A program made the position numbers and the translations under genes. A DNA stretch of 13,986 nt from an uncultured Eubacteriales bacterium (lineage in GTDB: Bacteria > Bacillota > Clostridia > Lachnospirales > Bianqueaceae), in assembly GCA_900322165.1 (NCBI GenBank), contig ONYR01000226.1, positions 1 to 13,986 on the forward strand. Reading direction: 5' to 3'. This document shows, piece by piece, positions 1-6,977 of this stretch. The stretch's first letter is position 1, and the number at the start of each line of letters is the position of its first letter. The notes beneath the pieces are model-generated. The model was not told the DNA's origin, made no database searches, and was given only the letters and a program-made list of their open reading frames with translations.

Positions 1-70
1 GTGCGGAATTGGTGCGGAGTGTGTCCCCAAAACCCGAAAAACCATTGAAAATAAAGGAGATTTAGAATAT
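1..70 (+). other. Left terminal segment and ychF leader
   Basis: This 70-bp leader holds the ychF ribosome binding site (AAAGGAGA, 53-60, 10 bases before the ATG). Its outer edge carries a short direct repeat: GTGCGGA occurs at 1-7 and again at 12-18. I see no convincing -35/-10 pair, so the promoter of the ychF cluster probably lies outside the window. The same 70 bases appear reversed at 13917-13986. Confidence 0.5.
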
Positions 71-1168
71 ATGAAATTAGGTATCGTCGGCCTTCCGAAT
101 GTCGGAAAGAGCACCTTGTTTAATTGCTTGACAAAGGCAGGAGCCGCCGCGGCGGCAAACTATCCGTTCTGCACGATCGAACCGAATATCGGAATCGCTG
201 CGGTTCCGGATAAGCGTCTGGATGTTTTGACAAAGATGTACAATTCTGCGAAAACGACCCCTGCGATCATCGAGTTTGTCGATATCGCCGGTCTTGTGCG
301 CGGTGCGAGCAAGGGGGAGGGCCTCGGAAACCAGTTTCTTTCTCATATTCGCGAGTGTGACGCGATCGTTCATGTCGTTCGCTGCTTTGATGATGACGAT
401 ATCATTCATGTGGACGGTTCTGTGGATCCGATCCGTGATATCGAGACCATCAACATGGAGCTGATCTTTTCGGATATGGAGATGCTCGAGCGCCGCAAAG
501 CCCGCCTCGGTAAGGCTGCCAAGATGGACAAGAGCGCGGCCGCGGAGCTGGCACTGGTTGAGAAAGTGTATGAGACGCTGGAAAACGGAAACCGCATTAA
601 GGAGATGGAGCTGAGCGAGGAAGAGAAGAAGATCGTGGATTCGTTTGAGCTTCTCAGTTCCAAACCGGTGATCTACGCAGCCAACGTGCTGGAGGATGAC
701 CTTGCGGATGACGGAGCGAGCAACGCGTATGTTGCCAAGGTGCGTGAATACGCGAAGGCAGCCGGAGAAGAGGTTTTCGTTGTCTGCGCGAAGATCGAAG
801 AGGAGATCGCTTCGCTGGATCCGGAGGAGAAGGAGATGTTCCTCGAAGAGATGGGCATTACCGGAACCGGTCTTGACCGTCTGATCGCGGCAAGCTACAG
901 CCTGCTTGGCCTGATCAGCTACCTGACAGCCGGACCGACCGAAAGCCGTGCCTGGACGATCAAGAAGGGGACTCTCGCACCTCAGGCCGCCGGCAAGATC
1001 CACTCGGATTTTGAAAGAGGATTCATCCGGGCTGAGGTCGTTGCCTATGATGATCTGATCGCCTGCGGTTCGTACAATGCCGCGCGTGAGAAGGGACTTG
1101 TCCGTTCCGAGGGCAAGGAATATGAGATGAAGGACGGCGATGTCGTGCTGTTCCGCTTTAATGTTTGA
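71..1168 (+). CDS. ychF: YchF/Ola1-type nucleotide-binding protein
   Basis: This is a 365-residue protein of the usual YchF length. YchF proteins are Obg-family P-loop NTPases that prefer ATP to GTP, associate with ribosomes and act in translation and stress control. The P-loop GLPNVGKST is at residues 7-15, and the G3 region DIAGLV is at 71-76, followed by a glycine-rich stretch to about residue 87. The position of the usual NKxD guanine-specificity motif is taken by NVLE (205-208), the family hallmark for ATP binding. A helical coiled region lies at about 125-190. A C-terminal TGS domain runs from about 282 to 365 and ends in the typical GDVVLFRFNV. The start is supported by AAAGGAGA 10 bases upstream and by the protein beginning directly with the first beta strand (MKLGIVG). 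It is the first gene of a cluster with prfC (19-bp gap) and glnS. The family identification is very secure, but the in vivo role of the family remains only partly understood. Confidence 0.96.
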   Translation: MKLGIVGLPNVGKSTLFNCLTKAGAAAAANYPFCTIEPNIGIAAVPDKRLDVLTKMYNSAKTTPAIIEFVDIAGLVRGASKGEGLGNQFLSHIRECDAIVHVVRCFDDDDIIHVDGSVDPIRDIETINMELIFSDMEMLERRKARLGKAAKMDKSAAAELALVEKVYETLENGNRIKEMELSEEEKKIVDSFELLSSKPVIYAANVLEDDLADDGASNAYVAKVREYAKAAGEEVFVVCAKIEEEIASLDPEEKEMFLEEMGITGTGLDRLIAASYSLLGLISYLTAGPTESRAWTIKKGTLAPQAAGKIHSDFERGFIRAEVVAYDDLIACGSYNAAREKGLVRSEGKEYEMKDGDVVLFRFNV

Positions 1169-1170
1169 TG

Positions 1171-1175
1171 GGAGG
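1171..1175 (+). promoter_or_regulatory. Ribosome binding site that fixes the prfC start
   Basis: GGAGG directly follows the ychF stop codon region. The ATG at 1176 touches it with no spacing, whereas the ATG at 1188 lies 12 bases downstream, which is usable. Upstream in-frame ATGs at 1140 and 1161 have no comparable site and would overlap ychF. The start at 1188 also gives an N-terminus whose length before KRRTFAIISHPDAGKTT matches that of E. coli RF3. The mirror copy is at 12812-12816. Confidence 0.7.
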
Positions 1176-1187
1176 ATGCCGTTACCT

Positions 1188-2792
1188 ATGATTTCTACAG
1201 AGGCACGTAGGGAAATTGAAAAAAGACGTACCTTTGCCATTATTTCGCACCCGGATGCCGGTAAAACGACGCTGACGGAAAAGCTTCTGCTGTACGGAGG
1301 CGCAATCGTGGAAGCCGGTATGGTTAAAGGAAAGAAGAACATGCGCCATGCGGTTTCCGACTGGATGGAGATCGAGAAACAGCGTGGTATTTCGGTTACT
1401 TCTTCCGTTATGCAGTTCCGCTATGACGGCTATTGCATCAATATTCTGGATACGCCCGGCCATCAGGATTTCTCCGAAGATACCTACCGTACGCTGATGG
1501 CAGCGGATTCCGCGGTCATGGTCATCGACGGATCCAAGGGCGTTGAGGCCCAGACAAGGAAGCTGTTTAAGGTCTGCCGTATGCGCGGCATTCCGATTTT
1601 TACGTTCATCAACAAGATGGACCGTGAAGCGAAGGACAGCTTTGATCTGATGGCTGATATCGAAGGAGAGCTTGGCATCGAGACCTGCCCGATCAACTGG
1701 CCGATCGGTTCCGGCAAAGCGTTCCAGGGTGTCTATGATCGGCAGCACAATCGCATGCTGAAGTTCGTTTCGGAAGGTACCGCACTCGGCGGTGCTCATG
1801 AAGTCGAAGCGGTTTCGATGGAGCTTGATGATCCCGCGCTGGGTGAGCTGATCGGGGAAGATGCGAAAGAGCAGCTTATTGAAGAGCTCGAGCTGCTGGA
1901 CGGTGCAGGTCATCCGCTCGATATGGAGATGGTGAGACGCGGTGAATTATCGCCGGTGTTCTTCGGTTCGGCGCTGACGAATTTCGGCGTGGAACCGTTC
2001 CTGAAGGAGTTCCTTTCCATGACGACCTCGCCGCTTCCGAGAGAAGCAGAAGAGGGGATCGTAGAACCCGCGGAGGCTCCGTTCTCTGCATTTGTGTTCA
2101 AGATCCAGGCGAACATGAATAAAGCGCACCGTGATCGTGTTGCGTTTATGCGTATCTGCTCCGGTGTGTTTGAAAAAGGCATGGAAGTGTACCATGTTCA
2201 GGAAGGCAAGAAGATCAAGATCTCGCAGCCGACGCAGCTGATGGCACAGGATCGTTCAATCGTGGACGTGGCCTATGCCGGGGATATCATCAGTGTGTTT
2301 GATCCCGGCATCTTTTCGATCGGCGATACGATCTGTGACCCGAGCAAGATCATTCACTATCACGGGATCCCGACCTTTGCGCCGGAACATTTCTGCCGTT
2401 TGCGCCAGGTTGATTCCCTGAAGCGTAAGCAGTTTATTAAGGGCACGACGGAAATCGCGCAGGAAGGTGCGATCCAGATCTTCCTTGAGCCCGGAAAAGG
2501 CATGGAGGAAGTCATTGTCGGCGTTGTCGGTACGCTGCAGTTTGACGTGTTGACATACCGTCTTGTCCATGAGTATAATATTGAGACACGCATGGAAATG
2601 CTGCCTTATGAGCTGATCCGCTGGGTCGATAATAAAGACCTTGATCTGAGCCAGCTGACGCTGACCTCCGATACCAAGGTGGTACAGGATATGAAAGGCA
2701 ACGACCTGCTGTTGTTTGCAAGCGACTGGAATATCGATTGGGCCCTTTCCCATAACAAGGGACTGAAGCTCTCTGAGTTCAACCAGTCGTAA
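1188..2792 (+). CDS. prfC: Peptide chain release factor 3 (RF3), translational GTPase
   Basis: This is a 534-residue protein with the chosen start, close to the 529 of E. coli RF3. RF3 is a cytoplasmic GTPase that removes RF1 or RF2 from the ribosome after peptide release. The GTPase motifs are complete and in order: P-loop HPDAGKTT (residues 21-28), switch I with RGIS (66-69), DTPGHQDF (88-95) and NKMD (142-145). The preceding KRRTFAIIS and the DWMEIEKQRGISVTSS stretch are typical of RF3 and separate it from EF-G and from tetracycline-resistance ribosomal protection proteins. Domains II and III fill the rest of the protein. The reading frame is open to 1140, but the longer starts are unlikely because of the ribosome binding site position. 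The gene lies 19 bp after ychF and 35 bp before glnS, so co-transcription is likely. No frameshift or missing motif was seen. Confidence 0.96.
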   Translation: MISTEARREIEKRRTFAIISHPDAGKTTLTEKLLLYGGAIVEAGMVKGKKNMRHAVSDWMEIEKQRGISVTSSVMQFRYDGYCINILDTPGHQDFSEDTYRTLMAADSAVMVIDGSKGVEAQTRKLFKVCRMRGIPIFTFINKMDREAKDSFDLMADIEGELGIETCPINWPIGSGKAFQGVYDRQHNRMLKFVSEGTALGGAHEVEAVSMELDDPALGELIGEDAKEQLIEELELLDGAGHPLDMEMVRRGELSPVFFGSALTNFGVEPFLKEFLSMTTSPLPREAEEGIVEPAEAPFSAFVFKIQANMNKAHRDRVAFMRICSGVFEKGMEVYHVQEGKKIKISQPTQLMAQDRSIVDVAYAGDIISVFDPGIFSIGDTICDPSKIIHYHGIPTFAPEHFCRLRQVDSLKRKQFIKGTTEIAQEGAIQIFLEPGKGMEEVIVGVVGTLQFDVLTYRLVHEYNIETRMEMLPYELIRWVDNKDLDLSQLTLTSDTKVVQDMKGNDLLLFASDWNIDWALSHNKGLKLSEFNQS

Positions 2793-2827
2793 ACATCCGT
2801 ATTCTAACGAAAGATAAGGATAGAGCA

Positions 2828-4522
2828 ATGAGCGAAAAAAACATGGAGATCATGGAAGAAAAGAAGGAAGGCCTTCATCTTCCCGAGCCGGAAAACTTTA
2901 TTGAACGTGAGATCAACGCCGATCTTGAGAAGGGCGTGAACACGGTCGTTCAGACTCGTTTCCCGCCTGAACCCAACGGCTACATGCACATCGGTCATAT
3001 CAAAGCCATCTGTGTGGATTTCGGCACCGCTGAAAAGTACGGCGGTATCTGCAACCTTCGTTTTGACGATACCAACCCCAGCAAGGAAGATACCGAATAC
3101 GTTGACAGCATCATGAACGATATTCGCTGGATGGGCTTCAAGTGGGAGCATATGTACTACGCTTCGGAGTACTATGATCAGCTTTATGAATTTGCCCTTC
3201 AGCTGATCCGCAAGGGAGTTGCCTATGTGGATGACCTGACGCAGGAAGAGATGCGTGAATACCGCGGAACGCTGACGGAGCCCGGTAAGAATTCTCCCTA
3301 CCGCGACCGCAGCGTGGAAGAGAATCTTGACCTTTTTGACCGCATGAAGAACGGCGAGTTCAAGGAAGGTGAGAAGGTGCTTCGCGCCAAGATCGACATG
3401 TCCTCCCCGAATATGAATATGCGCGACCCTGCGATGTACCGCATTTCCTACACGCCTCATCATCGGACCGGAACGAAGTGGTGCATCTATCCGATGTACG
3501 ATTTCGCCCATCCGCTGTCCGATGCGATCGAGGGTGTAACCTATTCGCTGTGCAGCTTCGAATTTGAGGACCATCGCCCGCTGTATAACTGGTTTATCGA
3601 GCAGGTCGGATGCTTCGATCATCCGCCGAGACAGATCGAGTTCTCCCGCATGGAGATCACGAACGTCGTTACCTCTAAGCGTAAGCTGAGAGCGCTTGTC
3701 GAGAACCATGTTGTTGACGGTTGGGATGACCCGAGAATGCCTACTCTGGCCGGTCTTCGCAAGCGTGGCTACACGCCGGAGTCCATTAAGAAGTTTATCG
3801 CCGACACGGGTGTTGCGAAGTCCCGCGGTGCGACCATCGACTATGCGTTCCTTGAGTACTGCCTGCGTGAGGATCTGAAACTGCAGAATAAGCGTGTTAT
3901 GGCCGTGCTGGATCCGGTTAAGGTTGTTATTACGAACTATCCGGAGAATCAGGTCGAATTCTTTGACGTAGTCAACAATCCGGAAAATCCCGAGCTTGGA
4001 AGCCGCAAGGTACCGTTTTCGAGAGAAGTCTATATTGAGCGGGCTGACTTTATGGAAGAGCCGGAGAAGAAATTCTTCCGCATGGCTCCCGGCCGTGAAG
4101 TCCGTTTGATGGGAGCGTATCTCGTGACCTGCAATGAGGTCGTTAAGGATGAGAACGGTGTGGTTCAGGAGATCCACTGCACCTATGATCCCGAGACGAA
4201 GGGTGGAAACGCGCCGGACGGCCGCAAGGTCAAGGGCACGATTCACTATGTCAGCTGCGCCGAAGGCGTTCCTGCAACGATTCGCCTCTACGACCATCTC
4301 TTCGTCTATGATGAGGCGGCGCAGGATTACATGACCAATCCGAATTCGGTAACGATCATGGACCATGCGTTCGTTGAACCGTCTGTCTGCAAAGAACCTC
4401 TCGGAACCCGCTATCAGTTTGTCCGTACCGGTTATTTCATCACTGATCCGGCAGACTCGAAGGATGGCAAGCTTGTCATCAATCAGATCGTTCCTCTGAA
4501 GAGCTCCTACAAGCCGCAGTAA
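2828..4522 (+). CDS. glnS: Glutaminyl-tRNA synthetase
   Basis: This is a 564-residue class I aminoacyl-tRNA synthetase (E. coli GlnRS is 554). It attaches glutamine to tRNA-Gln in the cytoplasm using ATP. The class I signature is in PPEPNGYMHIGH, with HIGH at residues 54-57. The GlnRS-type segment CSFEFEDHRPLYNW precedes the second signature loop, which reads VTSKR (281-285), where E. coli GlnRS has VMSKR. The C-terminal half from about residue 350 corresponds to the two beta-barrel anticodon-binding domains. GlnRS rather than GluRS is supported by the EFEDHRPLYNW segment, the SKRKL loop and the barrel C-terminus. The start ATG has TAAGGA 7 bases upstream (2815-2820), and the first ~38 residues are a charged extension longer than in E. 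coli. The gene ends just before a terminator and is convergent with the fucosidase gene. Many Bacillota lack this enzyme and use GatCAB instead, so its presence is a weak lineage clue. Confidence 0.96.
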   Translation: MSEKNMEIMEEKKEGLHLPEPENFIEREINADLEKGVNTVVQTRFPPEPNGYMHIGHIKAICVDFGTAEKYGGICNLRFDDTNPSKEDTEYVDSIMNDIRWMGFKWEHMYYASEYYDQLYEFALQLIRKGVAYVDDLTQEEMREYRGTLTEPGKNSPYRDRSVEENLDLFDRMKNGEFKEGEKVLRAKIDMSSPNMNMRDPAMYRISYTPHHRTGTKWCIYPMYDFAHPLSDAIEGVTYSLCSFEFEDHRPLYNWFIEQVGCFDHPPRQIEFSRMEITNVVTSKRKLRALVENHVVDGWDDPRMPTLAGLRKRGYTPESIKKFIADTGVAKSRGATIDYAFLEYCLREDLKLQNKRVMAVLDPVKVVITNYPENQVEFFDVVNNPENPELGSRKVPFSREVYIERADFMEEPEKKFFRMAPGREVRLMGAYLVTCNEVVKDENGVVQEIHCTYDPETKGGNAPDGRKVKGTIHYVSCAEGVPATIRLYDHLFVYDEAAQDYMTNPNSVTIMDHAFVEPSVCKEPLGTRYQFVRTGYFITDPADSKDGKLVINQIVPLKSSYKPQ

Positions 4523-4536
4523 TGATAACGAAATCA

Positions 4537-4575
4537 AAACCCGCCGTTTCCTTGTGAAACGACGGGTTTCTTTTT
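4537..4575. terminator. Bidirectional terminator between glnS and the fucosidase gene
   Basis: The arms are 4537-4550 (AAACCCGCCGTTTC) and 4556-4569 (GAAACGACGGGTTT), with a 5-base loop CTTGT and a T-rich tail (4570-4575) on the plus strand. The single non-complementary pair is C4544 with A4562. It is a C.A mismatch in the glnS transcript but a G.U wobble in the opposite transcript, so the hairpin is fully paired only when made from the fucosidase side. That side has a shorter tail (TTTT then GATTT). It lies 14 bp after the glnS stop and abuts the fucosidase stop, so it probably serves both convergent genes. Confidence 0.88.
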
Positions 4576-4576
4576 A

Positions 4577-5914
4577 TCATGCATAGACCTGGATCGGTTT
4601 GAGAAGCGGTGTACCACGTGCCGCGGTGACCGTGAGCGTGAGGCGATCGATCGTGCGAGGACTAAGCTGGCAGATCTTCTTGTGACCGATCGTCGTTCCG
4701 TAGTACCATACGGACTCCTGCCCGGAGTCGAGGGAAGAACTGAGTCGGAATGATTCGACGCGCTGCCCATATTCAATTGCTTCTGCAAGCACGACGTAGG
4801 AGACTTGTGTTGGCTGAGGGAAGGAGAGGGTGATTTGACACTGGGTCGGGCCGAGCTGTTTGATATCAGGTGTCAGGCCTTGAGCCAGATCGGTTGAGAA
4901 GGTCATTCGGATCCGTTCGCCGAGCTCTTTGAGCTGCTGCACATCTTTCTGATCAAACCGGCCGTCGGGGTTGGGCGGAATATTCAGGTTCAGGCAGCTG
5001 TTGCCGCCAACAGTTCGGAGATACGTATCCCACAAACGCTCCAGAGAATGGGGATGTTCTGAGGCATGGTAGAACCATCCGGGCCGGATCGACATATCGG
5101 TCTCCGAGGGACAGAAGACAAGCCCTTTGGAGTAGAGGATCTGAGAGAGCGAGCCGATTGCAGGATCCGGATTGTAAATACCGGGCAGTGATCCTTCAAG
5201 CGGCCCGGGGCCGGTTTGCACTTCAGCGAGATGACAGAGCTCAGAGGGAACGACCGACCATTCGGCAAAACGGGATTTCCCTCCTTCATTGCCGACCCAG
5301 CGCGTATCGGGACCATAATCGTTAAAGATCACGGCATTGGGCTGAAGCTGACGGATGAGCTTGATATAACGCGGGAAATCATACTGCTGACGGATCCCGC
5401 TTAGCCCTTCGCCGCAGGCATTGTCAAACCAGACGCAGAAGATCTCCCCGTACCCGGTCAGCAGTTCTTCAAGCTGGTGACAGTAATAATCATTGTAAGC
5501 CTCGCTCCCGTAACGGGCATCGTGCCGGTCCCAGGGGGAGAGATAAAAGCCGAATTTGAGCCCGTGTCTTTGGCAGGCTTCGGAAGCTTCCTTAACCACA
5601 TCGACCGGGACCCCTGCGTTTCGGACACAGTGATCGGTGTAGGCAGAAGGCCAGAGGCAGAAGCCGTCATGATGCTTGGCTGTCAGGATCATGGCTTTCA
5701 TCCCGGCTGACCGGATCGCTTCGCACCACTGATCACAGTCCAGATGAGCCGGAGCAAAGATAGCCGGATCTTCCTTGCCGGTGCCCCATTCGAGGTCGGT
5801 ATAGGTGTTGGGTGAGAAATGGACAAAGGCATAAAACTCCGTGTCAAACCATGCCAGCTGTCTGGCTGATGGCTTGACTTGAGCCGCTTCGCGTAAATAG
5901 GATTCAAATTCCAT
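4577..5914 (-). CDS. GH29 alpha-L-fucosidase, subfamily B-like (likely alpha-1,3/1,4), no signal peptide
   Basis: This is a 445-residue glycoside hydrolase family 29 enzyme, which removes terminal L-fucose from glycans with retention of configuration. The TIM-barrel part carries LTAKHHDGFCLWPS (77-90), the fucose-binding HH region, and FGFYLSPWDRH (121-131). VWFDN (161-165) has Asp164 as the expected nucleophile, and RWVGNE has Glu210 as a candidate acid/base. The 46-residue spacing resembles that known for the Bifidobacterium AfcB enzyme. The SPWDRH, WFDxA and SIRPGWFYH motifs point to subfamily B, which prefers branched alpha-1,3/1,4-fucosides such as Lewis-type or milk and mucin structures. 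The C-terminal part from about residue 340, with VSYVVLAEAIEYGQRVESF, resembles the beta-sandwich of this family. No signal peptide or membrane segment is present, so it is probably cytoplasmic and would act on imported oligosaccharides. The start has GGTGAGG (5923-5929) 8 bases upstream. The gene is transcribed divergently from the aldolase gene, from its own promoter. Family assignment is firm, while subfamily and substrate are inferred. Confidence 0.92.
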   Translation of the reverse strand: MEFESYLREAAQVKPSARQLAWFDTEFYAFVHFSPNTYTDLEWGTGKEDPAIFAPAHLDCDQWCEAIRSAGMKAMILTAKHHDGFCLWPSAYTDHCVRNAGVPVDVVKEASEACQRHGLKFGFYLSPWDRHDARYGSEAYNDYYCHQLEELLTGYGEIFCVWFDNACGEGLSGIRQQYDFPRYIKLIRQLQPNAVIFNDYGPDTRWVGNEGGKSRFAEWSVVPSELCHLAEVQTGPGPLEGSLPGIYNPDPAIGSLSQILYSKGLVFCPSETDMSIRPGWFYHASEHPHSLERLWDTYLRTVGGNSCLNLNIPPNPDGRFDQKDVQQLKELGERIRMTFSTDLAQGLTPDIKQLGPTQCQITLSFPQPTQVSYVVLAEAIEYGQRVESFRLSSSLDSGQESVWYYGTTIGHKKICQLSPRTIDRLTLTVTAARGTPLLKPIQVYA

Positions 5915-5924
5915 AAGAAGGTCC

Positions 5925-5934
5925 TCACCGGTGA
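5925..5934. promoter_or_regulatory. Perfect 10-bp palindrome overlapping the fucosidase ribosome binding site
   Basis: TCACCGGTGA lies in the 5' leader of the fucosidase transcript and overlaps its Shine-Dalgarno region. A partial repeat of the same core (CGGTGAG read on the minus strand) lies 24 bp further upstream. It could be a repressor site or a small hairpin covering the ribosome binding site. It may also be chance, since it is only 10 bp. The mirror copy is at 8053-8062. Confidence 0.3.
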
Positions 5935-5955
5935 TATAAATCTCTCTCTCACCGT

Positions 5956-5984
5956 ATCTTAATCGGGATGGAGAGCAGAGTCAA
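5956..5984 (-). promoter_or_regulatory. Promoter of the fucosidase gene
   Basis: Read on the minus strand, a -35 element TTGACT (5979-5984) and a -10 element TAAGAT (5956-5961) are separated by 17 bp. They match the sigma-70/sigma-A consensus at 5 of 6 and 4 of 6 positions. Transcription would start near 5949 and give a leader of about 35 bases. An inverted repeat TCAAT-N5-ATTGA (5981-5995) overlaps the -35 element and is a candidate operator. The mirror copy is at 8003-8031 on the plus strand. Confidence 0.65.
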
Positions 5985-6010
5985 TCCATCATTGAATGGT
6001 AAGATAGATA

Positions 6011-6039
6011 TTGCAAAAAAATACGCAAAAAGGTATAAT
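6011..6039 (+). promoter_or_regulatory. Promoter of the fructose-bisphosphate aldolase gene
   Basis: A -35 element TTGCAA (6011-6016) and a perfect -10 element TATAAT (6034-6039) are separated by 17 bp. Transcription would start near 6046, leaving a leader of about 40 bases before the ATG at 6087. An 8-bp inverted repeat, AAATACGC (6019-6026) and GCGTATTT (6045-6052), brackets the -10 and start point and is placed where a repressor could act. It is back to back with the fucosidase promoter, with 26 bp between the two -35 elements. Confidence 0.75.
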
Positions 6040-6073
6040 CGTAGGCGTATTTGTTTTTTAACTTTAGATCCAC

Positions 6074-6080
6074 AGGAGGA
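6074..6080 (+). promoter_or_regulatory. Strong ribosome binding site that fixes the fba start
   Basis: AGGAGGA lies 6 bases before the ATG at 6087. An in-frame ATG at 6051 would add 12 residues but has no such site and lies almost at the predicted transcription start, so it is rejected. The mirror copy is at 7907-7913. Confidence 0.88.
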
Positions 6081-6086
6081 TTTATT

Positions 6087-6950
6087 ATGCTCGTTTCTGC
6101 AAAAGAAATGCTTGAAAAAGCAGTGGCCGGTCATTATGCGATCGGTGCGTTTAACCTGAATAACCTGGAGTGGACCAAGTCCGTTCTTGCCGCAGCGCAG
6201 GAAGCGAATGCCCCTGTCATCGTTCAGGTTTCCGAGGGAGCCGGTAAGTACATGGCCGGTTTCAAGAATGTAGCGGATATCGTTCGCAATGTCATGGAAT
6301 ATCAGAACATTACGGTTCCGGTTGCGCTGCACCTTGACCATGGCACCTACGAAGGCGCGCTGAAGTGCATCGAGGCAGGTTTCTCCTCCATTATGTTTGA
6401 CGGATCCGCGCTTCCGATCGAAGAAAACCTTGCTAAGACCAAGGAGCTCGCAGAGCTTTGCGCTTCCAAGGGTATTTCCCTTGAGGCTGAGGTCGGTGCC
6501 ATCGGCGGCGAGGAAGACGGTGTTGTCGGTATGGGCGAGTGCGCTGATCCGGACGAGTGCAAGAAGATCGCTGATCTTGGCATCACGATGCTTGCAGCCG
6601 GAATCGGAAACATTCACGGTGTCTATCCGGAAGGATGGCCGGGACTTCGTTTCGACGTTCTTGAAGCGATCAAGGCTAAGACCGGAGATATGCCGCTGGT
6701 TCTTCACGGCGGAAGCGGAATTCCGGATGAGATGGTTCAGCAGGCGGTTCGCATGGGCGTTGCTAAGGTAAACGTCAATACCGAGTGCCAGCTTGTCTTT
6801 GCGGCTGCGACCCGCGAATACATCGAAGCCGGCAAGGATCAGAAGGGCAAAGGTTTCGACCCGCGCAAACTGCTCGCGCCCGGTGCGGCTGCGATCAAGG
6901 CGAAGGTGCTTGAGAAGATCTACCTTTTCGGCTCCAACGATAAAGCTTGA
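6087..6950 (+). CDS. fba: Class II fructose-1,6-bisphosphate aldolase
   Basis: This is a 287-residue zinc-dependent aldolase, close in length and sequence to B. subtilis FbaA. It reversibly cleaves fructose 1,6-bisphosphate to dihydroxyacetone phosphate and glyceraldehyde 3-phosphate in glycolysis and gluconeogenesis. LHLDHG (81-86) supplies the catalytic Asp84 and metal ligand His85. The EAE segment is at 133-135, GNIHG supplies His177, and LHGGSG supplies His207 as further metal ligands. The phosphate-binding region includes NVNTE (229-233), and the C-terminus FGSNDKA resembles the Bacillus FGSSNQA ending. Tagatose-bisphosphate aldolases are close relatives, but the NLNNLEW start and overall match favour FBP aldolase. 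A strong promoter and ribosome binding site suggest high expression. It is monocistronic here, with its own promoter and a terminator directly after it. It is divergent from the fucosidase gene. Any functional link (fucose catabolism also yields dihydroxyacetone phosphate, from fuculose-1-phosphate) is only an inference from position. Confidence 0.95.
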   Translation: MLVSAKEMLEKAVAGHYAIGAFNLNNLEWTKSVLAAAQEANAPVIVQVSEGAGKYMAGFKNVADIVRNVMEYQNITVPVALHLDHGTYEGALKCIEAGFSSIMFDGSALPIEENLAKTKELAELCASKGISLEAEVGAIGGEEDGVVGMGECADPDECKKIADLGITMLAAGIGNIHGVYPEGWPGLRFDVLEAIKAKTGDMPLVLHGGSGIPDEMVQQAVRMGVAKVNVNTECQLVFAAATREYIEAGKDQKGKGFDPRKLLAPGAAAIKAKVLEKIYLFGSNDKA

Positions 6951-6977
6951 GTTTGATTCGTTCAATGAATGGAAACG

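Noticed and set aside
1140..1187. Longer RF3 start at 1140, overlapping ychF by 29 bp
   Set aside because: No ribosome binding site for it, and the extra 16 residues do not resemble an RF3 N-terminus. GGAGG at 1171-1175 and the family length favour 1188.
77..1342. 421-residue open frame antisense to ychF and the start of prfC (mirror 12645-13910)
   Set aside because: No recognisable domain and shadow-type composition. It is fully explained by stop-codon scarcity opposite a GC-richer coding frame.
2804..4537. 577-residue open frame antisense to all of glnS (mirror 9450-11183)
   Set aside because: It lies exactly opposite a well-conserved gene, is rich in Leu, Arg, His and Val as antisense shadows are, lacks recognisable motifs and has no ribosome binding site placed for it. 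It also starts inside the terminator region.
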